DNA of 11,000 nucleotides from Candidatus Staskawiczbacteria bacterium RIFOXYD1_FULL_32_13 (GCA_001820485.1 MHPU01000014.1:1-11000); one strand, 5' to 3'. Numbered from the stretch's first letter, positions 1-5,819 are shown. Notes: generated from the sequence alone by a model not told the origin. Translations and numbers: made by a program.

Positions 1-24
1 ATCATTTTCAGCTTTTTCAATGGT

Positions 25-91
25 TTTCAGGGTCCTTTTGCGCTAGAAAGCGGTTTTAATTTCAGGGTCCTCTTGCATTATACAATACTCC
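25..91. repeat. Repeated TTTCAGGGTCCT motif, two left copies
   Basis: The 12-mer TTTCAGGGTCCT occurs at 25-36 and again at 60-71. A third copy lies in the opposite orientation at 10951-10962, just upstream of uvrB. The copy at 60 and the one before uvrB also share downstream sequence: both continue with a TTG, an ATTA and then AATACTC at about the same distance. That makes a repeated promoter or operator module, or the edge of a dispersed element, more likely than chance. No protein-coding frame is convincing here. Confidence 0.5.
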
Positions 92-173
92 GGGGCGTGG
101 GTTAGCCCGCATTGTCCGTCGCATCGTTCGTCTGCCAGCTTGAGTACTTGCTCTTGCTTGGCAGATTTTTTTT
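92..173 (+). ncRNA. Possible small structured RNA ending in a terminator
   Basis: This stretch is much more GC-rich than the surrounding intergenic DNA. It contains a small hairpin around GGGTTAGCCC (99-108) and runs straight into the strong terminator at 131-173. A promoter-like sequence (TATACAAT followed by AATACT, about 80-89) lies just upstream, so a transcript of roughly 80 bases is possible. I do not recognise it as tmRNA, 6S RNA, SRP RNA, RNase P RNA or a tRNA. It could equally be the 3' end of a longer upstream transcript or a GC-rich repeat. Confidence 0.25.
131..173 (+). terminator. Rho-independent terminator
   Basis: The arms TCTGCCA (131-137) and TGGCAGA (159-165) pair perfectly. 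Inside them GC pairs with GC and GAG with CTC, and the 3' arm is followed by eight T (166-173). It ends transcription coming from upstream and insulates the repair cluster that starts at 290. Confidence 0.8.
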
Positions 174-185
174 GTGGAATAAATG

Positions 186-194
186 TGATATAAT
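186..194 (+). promoter_or_regulatory. Extended -10 promoter for the exonuclease cluster
   Basis: TG at 186-187, one base, then a perfect TATAAT at 189-194 forms an extended -10 element. No good -35 box is seen (T-rich sequence at that position). Transcription should start near 201, leaving a leader of about 89 bases before the ATG at 290. Confidence 0.55.
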
Positions 195-214
195 AAAAAT
201 GAATTTAAATTATT

Positions 215-270
215 GGATTTTGAATTTTGGATTTGTTTGGAATTTGGAAATTAGGATTTTGAATTTTGGA
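215..270 (+). repeat. 17-base direct repeat in the exonuclease leader
   Basis: GGATTTTGAATTTTGGA occurs perfectly at 215-231 and 254-270, 39 bases apart. Related sequence (TTTGGAATTTG) appears between the copies and again on the minus strand in the rpsT leader, so this looks like a dispersed AT-rich repeat and not a gene-specific regulatory site. Confidence 0.6.
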
Positions 271-289
271 AACAAGCAAAATAAATTTT

Positions 290-1183
290 ATGACAACAGA
301 AAAAAAGAAACTTATTATTATTGATTCTAATGCTTTGCTTCACCGAGCTTTTCATGCTCTGCCACCTTTGGCTACCAAAAATGGAGAAGAGACAGGTGCA
401 ATTTACGGATATCTTTTAATTTTATTTAAAGCAATTGCGGACTTACAAGCCAATTATGTTGTAGCTTGTTTTGATACTAAGGCTCCCACTTTTCGTCATG
501 AAATGTTTAAAGATTATAAAGGTACGAGAAGTAAAACTCCAGATCAAGTTATTTTGCAATTACCAAAAACAAAATTAATTTTAGATAAATTTAAAATTCC
601 TGTTTTTGCTAAAGAAGGAGTAGAAGCTGATGATTTAATTGCAACAATTTGTCAAATAGCTCCAAAACAAACAGAAAATTTGGAGATTTATATTTTATCT
701 GGAGATTTAGATAATCTTCAACTTGTAAATGAATTTGTTAAGGTTTATACTTTAGGCAAGGGAATAAAAGACACAGTTGTTTATGATGAAGAGAGAGTTA
801 TGTCTAGGTTTGGCGTACGGCCAGATCAAATGATAGATTATAAAGCTTTAACTGGAGATGTCTCTGATAATGTGCCTGGAGTGCTGGGTATTGGCAAAAA
901 AACAGCAGCAGAATTAATTAATAATTTTGGTAGCTTAAAAAATCTTTATTCTGAATTGTCTACAGACACAGCGGTTTTAAAACCAAAAGTAAAAGAGGCT
1001 TTAAAGCATAATAAAGAAACAGCTTTATTATCTTTGGCACTAGTTGAAATGAAAAAAGATGTTGATATTGATTTTAAAATTCATGATTGCAAATTTGGTA
1101 ATTTTGATGTAAAAGAAGTCTCAGATATTTTAAGAGAGTTTGAATTTAATACATTAATTAATCGTTTACCTTTTTTAAGGTAA
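290..1183 (+). CDS. Stand-alone 5'-3' exonuclease (PolA N-terminal type)
   Basis: This is a 297-residue 5'-nuclease of the kind that forms the first domain of DNA polymerase I; it removes RNA primers and 5' flaps. Visible motifs (numbered from the ATG at 290) are the metal-binding acidic residues in IIIDSN (D12), CFD (D62), EADDL (112-116) and SGDLD (137-141), then TGDVSDNVPG (188-197) and GIGKKTA (200-206) of the helix-3-turn-helix DNA-binding region. The protein stops at FEFNTLINRL, the point where the nuclease domain ends in full-length PolA, so no 3'-5' exonuclease or polymerase domain follows. I chose ATG 290 over the in-frame TTG at 266 because family similarity begins there. No Shine-Dalgarno is seen. 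It is first in a tight cluster, nine bases before the next gene. Confidence 0.9.
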   Translation: MTTEKKKLIIIDSNALLHRAFHALPPLATKNGEETGAIYGYLLILFKAIADLQANYVVACFDTKAPTFRHEMFKDYKGTRSKTPDQVILQLPKTKLILDKFKIPVFAKEGVEADDLIATICQIAPKQTENLEIYILSGDLDNLQLVNEFVKVYTLGKGIKDTVVYDEERVMSRFGVRPDQMIDYKALTGDVSDNVPGVLGIGKKTAAELINNFGSLKNLYSELSTDTAVLKPKVKEALKHNKETALLSLALVEMKKDVDIDFKIHDCKFGNFDVKEVSDILREFEFNTLINRLPFLR

Positions 1184-1192
1184 ATATAAAAT

Positions 1193-1855
1193 ATGAACAA
1201 AATTATTTTTAAAATAGCGTTCCCTATAATATTAGTTGGACTTTTTATTATAATTATTTTTATTGCTTTAAACTATGGTGCGATGTCAAAAGAAGTTTAT
1301 TTTGTTTTTATAGCTTTATCTATTTATGTTTTTTTGTTTGGCTTTGCCACTGGCCAGAACTTTGCCACTCCGGTAAAAAAACTTTTGAAAAGAGCAACTG
1401 AATTAAGCCAAGGAGATTTAAAAACTAGAGTTTATTTGGAAACTAAAGATGAGTTTGGGGAACTTTCTAAAATTTTTAATAAAATAGCCCAAGATTTAGA
1501 AGAAAGTAAACAGGCTGGATCGCGCGCCGAGGAATCAATTGATATTAAAGTAAAAGCTAAAACACAGGCTTTAGATGAAACAATTTCAGCACTAGAACAA
1601 AAAGTAAGAAATAGAACTTTGGAGCTGGACAAAGTTATAAAAGAAATTGAAAGGCAAAGAGATGAAGTAAAAAATAAAGATGAGGAAATAGCAAAATTAA
1701 AAGTTCAGATTGAAGATGCAAAAAAAATTGTAATTCCTGATATTACAGAAAAACCAAAAAAAGTATCAGTTAAAAAAAATAAAGTTGAAATAAAAGAAAC
1801 AGAAGAACCAAAAGTTGAGCCAGAACCAATTGTTGATATAAAACCAAGCATTTAA
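1193..1855 (+). CDS. Membrane protein with HAMP domain and coiled coil
   Basis: Residues 8-26 and 35-53 are two hydrophobic helices with only a very short loop between them, so there is almost no extracellular sensor. Residues 54-105 fit a HAMP linker: a P at 60, the KKLLKRATELSQGDL stretch, then DEFGEL at 86-91 and a second helix. Residues 105-178 form a long heptad-like coiled coil rich in E, K and Q, followed by a low-complexity K/E/P/V tail. No kinase, methyl-accepting or cyclase output domain is present, so a role in signalling is inference only; it could be a scaffold or a truncated receptor. It lies 9 bases after the exonuclease and 4 bases before mutM, so the three are probably cotranscribed. 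Confidence 0.75.
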   Translation: MNKIIFKIAFPIILVGLFIIIIFIALNYGAMSKEVYFVFIALSIYVFLFGFATGQNFATPVKKLLKRATELSQGDLKTRVYLETKDEFGELSKIFNKIAQDLEESKQAGSRAEESIDIKVKAKTQALDETISALEQKVRNRTLELDKVIKEIERQRDEVKNKDEEIAKLKVQIEDAKKIVIPDITEKPKKVSVKKNKVEIKETEEPKVEPEPIVDIKPSI

Positions 1856-1859
1856 TAAT

Positions 1860-2759
1860 ATGCCAGAGCTACCTGAGGTGCAAACAACAGTAAATGGTTT
1901 AAACAAAAAGGTCCTTTCAAGGGCCTTTGTTAATGTATGGTCAGATTGGGAAAAGTTACTTAAAAAACCAGCTGATTTTAATTCATTTAAAAAACAAATT
2001 AAGAATAAAAAGATAGTAAAAATTTATAGAAGAGCAAAAAATATTATTTTTAATTTATCGGGAGATTTATCACTTTTGATTCATCTTAAAATGACAGGTC
2101 ATTTGCTGGTTGGAAAGTGGAAGTTTGAAAATAAAAAATGGAAGGCAATTGATAAAAAAAGTCCTTTAAATGATTCTTATAATAGATTTCTGCATATTAT
2201 TTTTTTTCTTGATAATGGAGAGATGCTAGCTTTATCAGATGCAAGAAAATTTGCTAAAATTGAGTTGTGGCAGACAAAAGATTTAGAAAAAATTTTAGAG
2301 AAATTAGGGCCAGAGCCACTGGAAAATAATTTTACATTTGAAAAATTTAAACAAGCTTTGTTATGGCAAGACCCGCCTTCGCTAAAGCTTCGGCGAGGCA
2401 AAGTAAAACAAATTTTGATGATTCCAGAAATTATAGCAGGAATTGGAAACATTTATTCTTCTGAAATTTTATGGCACGCAAAAGTAATGCCAGAAAAATT
2501 GGTGCAAAATTTAAATGATAAAGAATTAAAAGAAATTTATAATGCAACAAAAAAAGTTTTAACTTTAGGGGTTTCTTTAGGTGGAGAAAGTTTTTCTGAC
2601 TATAGAAAAATTGATGGCACAAAGGGAAATTTTGATGATGAAAGAAAAGTATATAAAAGAGAAAATGAAATTTGTAGTTGTTGCAAAAAATCAAAAATTA
2701 AAAGAATAAAAATTGCAGGTCGCAGTGCCTTTTTCTGCCCTACCTGTCAAAAACTATAA
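1860..2759 (+). CDS. mutM: Formamidopyrimidine-DNA glycosylase (Fpg/MutM)
   Basis: MutM excises oxidised purines such as 8-oxoguanine and nicks the abasic site. The start is unmistakable: MPELPEV supplies the catalytic N-terminal proline and following glutamate. K60 in RRAKNIIF matches the beta-elimination lysine, GIGNIYSSEIL (194-204) is the end of the helix-two-turn-helix, and the C-terminal zinc finger has C272, C275, C293 and C296 with the DNA-contacting arginine in AGRSAFF (R288). At 299 residues it is somewhat long for the family: residues 90-108 form a central insertion, and 171-180 (DPPSLKLRRG) come from a palindromic repeat inserted in frame just before the helix-two-turn-helix. It follows the HAMP gene by four bases. 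Its TAA overlaps the first hairpin of the transposase unit. Confidence 0.95.
   Translation: MPELPEVQTTVNGLNKKVLSRAFVNVWSDWEKLLKKPADFNSFKKQIKNKKIVKIYRRAKNIIFNLSGDLSLLIHLKMTGHLLVGKWKFENKKWKAIDKKSPLNDSYNRFLHIIFFLDNGEMLALSDARKFAKIELWQTKDLEKILEKLGPEPLENNFTFEKFKQALLWQDPPSLKLRRGKVKQILMIPEIIAGIGNIYSSEILWHAKVMPEKLVQNLNDKELKEIYNATKKVLTLGVSLGGESFSDYRKIDGTKGNFDDERKVYKRENEICSCCKKSKIKRIKIAGRSAFFCPTCQKL
2372..2399. repeat. Palindromic element inside mutM
   Basis: A GC-rich imperfect palindrome: GCCTTCGC pairs with GCGAGGC apart from one extra T, around an inner AAGCTT. It stands out against the AT-rich coding sequence and adds about ten residues (DPPSLKLRRG) without breaking the reading frame. Confidence 0.75.
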
Positions 2760-2791
2760 AAACCGATCGAAGTCGGGCTTCGATCAACTTT
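2759..2791 (+). repeat. REP-like hairpin, copy 1, upstream of the transposase
   Basis: A 33-base unit built as AAAACCGATCGAAG, loop TCGGG, then a CTTCGATC arm. The inner eight base pairs are perfect and the outer part has decayed (CAACTTT). It begins on the last base of the mutM stop codon and ends on the base before the transposase ATG. Confidence 0.8.
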
Positions 2792-3532
2792 ATGCCAAGA
2801 AGAAAAGAACAATTTGTCACAGGGGAAATTTATCATCTTATTATTAGAGCTTTGGATAATAACTTGATTTTTAAGGACGAAAAAGATTATTTTCGTGGTA
2901 TTTTTTCTATTTATGAATTTAATAATCAAAATCCTGTTAATATTTCTATAAGGCGTAGAAATCGTACTGTTGAGAAAAAAAGAGAAAGAGAAAAACCGAT
3001 CGAAGTCGGACTTCAATCGGTTTTAGTTAATGATAAAAGAGATAAATTTGTTGAGGTTTTAGCATTTTGTTTTATGCCAAACCATATTCATCTTTTGGTC
3101 AAACAAATTAAAGATAATGGAATATCTAAATTTATGCAAAAAAGTGGCACTGGTCTAAGTAAGTATTTTAATAAAAAATATCAAAGAAAAGGACATGTTT
3201 TTCAGGATGCTTTTAAATCTATTCATATAGAAAATGATAGCCAGTTAATTGCAGTTTTTAACTACATCCACGCTAACCCTGTTTCGTTAATTGAATCGGG
3301 ATTTAAAGAATCGGGTATTACTGATACAGAAAAAGTTTTAAAATTTTTGGAGGAAGAATTTCGCTGGTCAAGTTACTTTGATTATATTGGAAAAGAAAAT
3401 TTTAAGTCTGTGACAGAAAGAGAATTTATGTTAAATTTATTAAGAGGGTCAGAAAATTGCAAAAATTTAATGAAAGATTGGGTAACTTATAAAAAGAAAC
3501 TAGTAAATTTTGAAAAATTATCTTTAGAGTAA
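2792..3532 (+). CDS. REP-associated tyrosine transposase (RAYT, Y1_Tnp family)
   Basis: This 246-residue protein belongs to the single-strand DNA transposases with an HUH motif. HIH at 98-100 within FMPNHIHLLVK is that motif; the region KYFNKKYQRKGHVFQDAFKS (124-143) carries candidate catalytic tyrosines Y125 and Y130; YIHANPV (158-164) is another conserved RAYT block. The N-terminal start MPRRKEQF...EIYHLIIRALDN is typical, so ATG 2792 is secure. RAYTs act on REP hairpins, and here identical-looking 33-base hairpins sit immediately before the start, over the stop, and in frame inside the gene (residues 68-78). All the conserved blocks are intact, so the protein may be active. No promoter of its own is seen; it may be read from the mutM cluster. 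Confidence 0.9.
   Translation: MPRRKEQFVTGEIYHLIIRALDNNLIFKDEKDYFRGIFSIYEFNNQNPVNISIRRRNRTVEKKREREKPIEVGLQSVLVNDKRDKFVEVLAFCFMPNHIHLLVKQIKDNGISKFMQKSGTGLSKYFNKKYQRKGHVFQDAFKSIHIENDSQLIAVFNYIHANPVSLIESGFKESGITDTEKVLKFLEEEFRWSSYFDYIGKENFKSVTEREFMLNLLRGSENCKNLMKDWVTYKKKLVNFEKLSLE
2992..3024 (+). repeat. REP-like hairpin, copy 2, inside the transposase
   Basis: The arms AAAACCGATCGAAG and CTTCAATCGGTTTT pair over 14 positions with one mismatch around the loop TCGGA. The copy is read in frame as KPIEVGLQSVL (residues 68-78), between the N-terminal part and the HUH strand of the transposase, in a stretch that is variable among relatives. Confidence 0.85.
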
Positions 3533-3565
3533 AACCGATCGAAGTCGGGCTTCGAACGGTTTTTT
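3531..3565 (+). repeat. REP-like hairpin, copy 3, doubling as terminator
   Basis: AAAACCGATCGAAG, loop TCGGG, CTTCGAACGGTTTT: a 14-position stem with one A-A mismatch. It starts within the TAA of the transposase and is followed by a run of six T (3560-3565), so it should also work as a Rho-independent terminator for the transposase transcript. Confidence 0.8.
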
Positions 3566-3594
3566 GTTTATATTGATATTGACTTTTAAGTTCT

Positions 3595-3604
3595 GGGGGG
3601 GGGG
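3595..3604 (+). repeat. Poly-G tract of ten
   Basis: Ten consecutive G stand in otherwise AT-rich intergenic DNA, four bases upstream of the -35 box of the promoter for the next gene. Such tracts are prone to slippage during replication and could change promoter strength; they are also prone to sequencing error. Confidence 0.7.
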
Positions 3605-3608
3605 ATTA

Positions 3609-3636
3609 TTGAGATAAGAGAAAAGTCAAATATAAA
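3609..3636 (+). promoter_or_regulatory. Probable promoter of the 3693 gene
   Basis: TTGAGA (3609-3614), 16-base spacer, TATAAA (3631-3636); each box matches the sigma-70 consensus at five of six positions. The predicted start near 3643 leaves a leader of about 50 bases. Confidence 0.5.
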
Positions 3637-3692
3637 ATTAGATTTTAAAATTTTACTTAAATTTTTGGAATTATATTTTATATTTTAAATAT

Positions 3693-4247
3693 ATGGCTAA
3701 TAAATCAGAGCGAAGATTAGTAGAAAAAGATCAATCTCTTGAGATTAGTCCAGAAGATTATCCCGATTATTTAAAGCAGATGATTAAAGAATTAGAAATA
3801 TCAGAGAAGCAAAAAGTTCCTAAATGGCTTGAGGGCGAGGTTAATGAAAAAAATAGGAAAAAAAGAGAACAAATTGAATTAGAAAAAAGATATTTATATT
3901 CTGATGAGGATGTTTATGTTAAAAGTCGTGATAGGCAAGAATTTTATGCCACAGATGAACAGAAAAAAGCAGTAGAGCATCAAGAAGCAATGTTGGGCTC
4001 GACTTTGTATACATTAATGAGAAGAACTGAAAATAACCCTGAAATAATAAAAGGATTAACCGATTTTATTAATGCGTTAGAACATCAAGCTAATTATGGA
4101 AATTCAGAAAGAGGGGTAGGCCCAGAAAGACAAAAAGATGTTGCTGAATTTCTTACAGAAGCAGCAAAGGCTTTGCGTTGGCGAGTTGGTGGTGGAAATC
4201 AACCATCGAAAGAAGCTATGCCAATTAATTTAAGTAAGTGGGAATAA
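3693..4247 (+). CDS. Hypothetical charged cytoplasmic protein, 184 aa
   Basis: I do not recognise this protein. It has no signal peptide or membrane helix. The first 70 residues are highly charged and probably helical (EDYPDYLKQMIKELEISEKQ, then the K/E/R-rich stretch 53-66). Residues 93-130 look like a compact helical region (KAVEHQEAMLGSTLYTLMRR, then the helix around GLTDFINALEHQ). The tail is glycine-containing and ends in LSKWE. ATG 3693 is the first good start in the frame. It has its own promoter behind a poly-G tract and its own terminator, so it is a single-gene unit. It is likely a real gene because the frame is clean, the codon use matches its neighbours and both signals fit. No function can be proposed. 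Confidence 0.75.
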   Translation: MANKSERRLVEKDQSLEISPEDYPDYLKQMIKELEISEKQKVPKWLEGEVNEKNRKKREQIELEKRYLYSDEDVYVKSRDRQEFYATDEQKKAVEHQEAMLGSTLYTLMRRTENNPEIIKGLTDFINALEHQANYGNSERGVGPERQKDVAEFLTEAAKALRWRVGGGNQPSKEAMPINLSKWE

Positions 4248-4263
4248 TAATTTAAACTAATTC

Positions 4264-4292
4264 AAAAAGTCCTTTAGAAATTAGGACTTTTT
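4264..4292 (+). terminator. Rho-independent terminator after the 3693 gene
   Basis: AAAAAGTCCT (4264-4273) and AGGACTTTTT (4283-4292) form a perfect ten-pair stem with a nine-base loop and a closing T run. It separates the unknown gene from holA. Confidence 0.85.
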
Positions 4293-4303
4293 GCGTAGAA
4301 AAT

Positions 4304-4332
4304 TTGAAAGTTCTCCTTAATTTAGGTATATT
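4304..4332 (+). promoter_or_regulatory. holA promoter, apparently leaderless
   Basis: TTGAAA (4304-4309), an exact 17-base spacer, then TATATT (4327-4332). Only five bases separate the -10 box from the ATG at 4338, so transcription should begin at or within one base of the start codon. Confidence 0.65.
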
Positions 4333-4337
4333 AAAGT

Positions 4338-5294
4338 ATGATTTATTTTTTATATGGGCCGGACAATTATAGGTCTCGTGAAAAATTAAATGAAATTGTT
4401 TTAGGTTATAAAAAGGTTCATAAATCTGGGCTTAATTTTGTTTACTTTGATGCTAAAGAAAAAAGGTTTGATGATTTGCAAAATATTTTTAAAGTAGCAG
4501 GAATGTTTGCAGAAAAAAAATTAGTTGTTATAAAAAATCTTTTTGCAAATAAAAAATTTCAAGAAGATATTTTATCCGTCCTAGACGGACCCGCCTTGGG
4601 CGGAGAAAATATTATTGTGATTTATGAAGAGGATAAAGTTGATGAAAGACTTAAAATTTTTAAAGATTTAAAAAAGCCCTTCGGCCTCGCTCAGGGCGGG
4701 CAAGTTAAATGTCAGGAGTTTGAATATTTAACTGGGGCTGGTTTAGCAAAATGGTTGAATTTAGAATTACAAAAAAATAATGTAAAAATGGATAGCGAAG
4801 CCTGTAATTTACTTTTAAATTTTGTGGGAAATGATTTGTGGCAATTACATAACGAAGTTATAAAGTTATCTAATTACTTGCCCGCTGAAGCCTTGGCGAA
4901 GGCGGGTAAAGTTATTACAACTAACGACGTAAAATTGCTTGTAAAGCCAAAAATTAATAATGATATTTTTAAAACTATTGAAGCTTTGACTCAAAAAAAT
5001 AAAAAACAAGCTTTGGATTTAATACATAAGCACATTGAAAATGGAGATCATCCTTTATATTTACTTTCTATGATTGCCTATCAATTTAGAACTCTTTTAA
5101 TAATAAAAGAGTCGGGAGGTAAAAAAACAGGGCTTCATCCATTTGTTGTTCAAAAAACTTTGCCTTTATGTAATAAATTTACATTTGAAGAATTAAAAAA
5201 TATTTATCAAAAAATTTTTGAAATTGATACAGATATCAAAACTGGCAAAATTGATGCTGAATTAGCAATAGATATGCTAGTGGCGCAAATTTAG
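4338..5294 (+). CDS. holA: DNA polymerase III delta subunit (clamp loader)
   Basis: HolA is the clamp-loader subunit that opens the sliding clamp. The 318 residues fit the family: an N-terminal FLYGPDNYRSREKL (4-17) like the LYGxDxxLxxE start, the MFAEKKLVVIKN strand (56-67), a central AAA-like fold with VGNDLWQLHNEVIKLSNY (163-180), and the C-terminal collar domain with NNDIFKTIEALTQKNKKQAL (207-226), DHPLYLLSMIAYQFRTLL (237-254) and TGKIDAELAIDML (302-314). Three short GC-rich palindromes are inserted in frame at about residues 79-90, 113-122 and 182-191. The promoter lies five bases from the ATG, and no Shine-Dalgarno is possible. The gene converges on rpsT; holA and rpsT are also neighbours in many Firmicutes genomes, which supports the call. 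Confidence 0.92.
   Translation: MIYFLYGPDNYRSREKLNEIVLGYKKVHKSGLNFVYFDAKEKRFDDLQNIFKVAGMFAEKKLVVIKNLFANKKFQEDILSVLDGPALGGENIIVIYEEDKVDERLKIFKDLKKPFGLAQGGQVKCQEFEYLTGAGLAKWLNLELQKNNVKMDSEACNLLLNFVGNDLWQLHNEVIKLSNYLPAEALAKAGKVITTNDVKLLVKPKINNDIFKTIEALTQKNKKQALDLIHKHIENGDHPLYLLSMIAYQFRTLLIIKESGGKKTGLHPFVVQKTLPLCNKFTFEELKNIYQKIFEIDTDIKTGKIDAELAIDMLVAQI
4576..4603. repeat. Double hairpin inside holA, site 1
   Basis: Two adjoining perfect hairpins, CCGTC-CTA-GACGG (4576-4588) and CCGCC-TTG-GGCGG (4591-4603), are read in frame as part of SVLDGPALGGE. They sit between two conserved strands of the protein. Confidence 0.75.
4676..4700. repeat. Palindromic element inside holA, site 2
   Basis: GCCCT and AGGGC arms enclose a GC-rich loop; the element is read in frame as PFGLAQGGQ (about residues 114-122). 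Confidence 0.65.
4881..4906. repeat. Palindromic element inside holA, site 3
   Basis: CCCGC pairs with GCGGG, and inside it GCCTT pairs with AAGGC around GGCG (alternative nested pairings). It is read in frame as PAEALAKAGK (182-191), a peptide typical of this repeat type. Confidence 0.75.
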
Positions 5295-5304
5295 CTTTTC
5301 TTTC

Positions 5305-5393
5305 GGCAAATAAACTTTTTTTTCCGTGGCTGAGCCACTGCGGTGTGCTCCAGCTTGCCCTGTTGGGCAACCTACAAAAAAAATTTATTTGCC
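5305..5393. repeat. 89-base inverted-repeat element between holA and rpsT
   Basis: The ends GGCAAATAAA(C)TTTTTTTT and AAAAAAAATTTATTTGCC are inverted copies differing by one extra C. The interior holds two further hairpins, GTGGC-TGA-GCCAC (5326-5338) and TTGCCC-TGT-TGGGCAA (5355-5370). It may be a small non-autonomous mobile element and may also block transcription between the convergent genes. Confidence 0.6.
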
Positions 5394-5437
5394 TCGCTTA
5401 AAATTGTACAAAGACTTACCATCTCGCTTTAGAAAAC

Positions 5438-5459
5438 AAAAGCCCCGAGTGGGGCTTTT
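5438..5459 (-). terminator. rpsT terminator
   Basis: AAAAGCCCC, loop GAGT, GGGGCTTTT: a nine-pair stem. On the minus strand it lies just beyond the rpsT stop and is followed by a T-rich stretch. Its symmetry means it may also stop holA transcripts. Confidence 0.85.
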
Positions 5460-5463
5460 AAAA

Positions 5464-5730
5464 TTATTTTGAGTTTCTTTCTATTAGTTTGGCAAATCTT
5501 GATTTTTTTCTGGAAGCCTCCCCTTTCTTAATAATTCCAACTTTAGCTGTTTTATCTAAAATTTGATAAACCTTTGAAAGTGATTCTCGAGCTTCTTTTA
5601 TTTTTTTATTTGCAACCAAATTTTTTGTTTGCTTTAAGGTTTCTTTTAATTTATTTTTATAAATTACATTGTGTGCTTTTCTTCTTTTATTTTGTCTGAT
5701 TGCTTTTTTAGCTGATTTTGTTATAGCCAT
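5464..5730 (-). CDS. rpsT: 30S ribosomal protein S20
   Basis: S20 is a primary 16S rRNA-binding protein of the small subunit. The 88-residue product starts MAITKSAKKAIRQNKRRKAHN, the family signature, and is rich in lysine and arginine with three long helices. The frame is open six codons further upstream to 5748, but the family start and size favour the ATG at 5730. No Shine-Dalgarno precedes it (upstream bases CCAATCACT). It is a single-gene unit with its own promoter and terminator, convergent with holA and divergent from the 5865 gene. The leader of about 80 bases contains a direct repeat. Confidence 0.95.
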   Translation of the reverse strand: MAITKSAKKAIRQNKRRKAHNVIYKNKLKETLKQTKNLVANKKIKEARESLSKVYQILDKTAKVGIIKKGEASRKKSRFAKLIERNSK

Positions 5731-5745
5731 AGTGATTGGAAATTT

Positions 5746-5770
5746 CAAATCACAAATTCCAAATCACAAA
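5746..5770. repeat. Direct repeat in the rpsT leader
   Basis: CAAATCACAAA occurs at 5746-5756 and 5760-5770. The neighbouring AT-rich sequence resembles the repeat upstream of the exonuclease, so it is probably a dispersed low-complexity repeat. Confidence 0.5.
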
Positions 5771-5791
5771 AATTTGTTTGTAATTTGGTGC

Positions 5792-5818
5792 TTGTAATTT
5801 GTTATTTTAGAATATAAT
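5792..5818 (+). promoter_or_regulatory. Possible promoter of the 5865 gene
   Basis: TTGTAA (5792-5797), a short 15-base spacer, then a perfect TATAAT (5813-5818). It sits back to back with the rpsT promoter, and the two -10 boxes are one base apart. Confidence 0.35.
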
Positions 5819-5819
5819 A

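Noticed and set aside
25..71. Possible CRISPR array from the motif repeated 35 bases apart
   Set aside because: Only a 12-base motif repeats, there are just two copies side by side, and there are no cas genes.
266..289. TTG at 266 as the exonuclease start
   Set aside because: The extra eight residues come from the AT-rich direct repeat, while the family-like sequence begins at the ATG at 290.
112..324. 70-residue open frame overlapping the exonuclease start
   Set aside because: It runs through the terminator, promoter and AT-rich repeat; composition is not protein-like and it overlaps a real gene.
2759..3565. Full IS200/IS605 insertion sequence with tnpB
   Set aside because: No TnpB-like gene or IS-type ends are present, and the protein's conserved blocks and flanking hairpins fit a RAYT instead.
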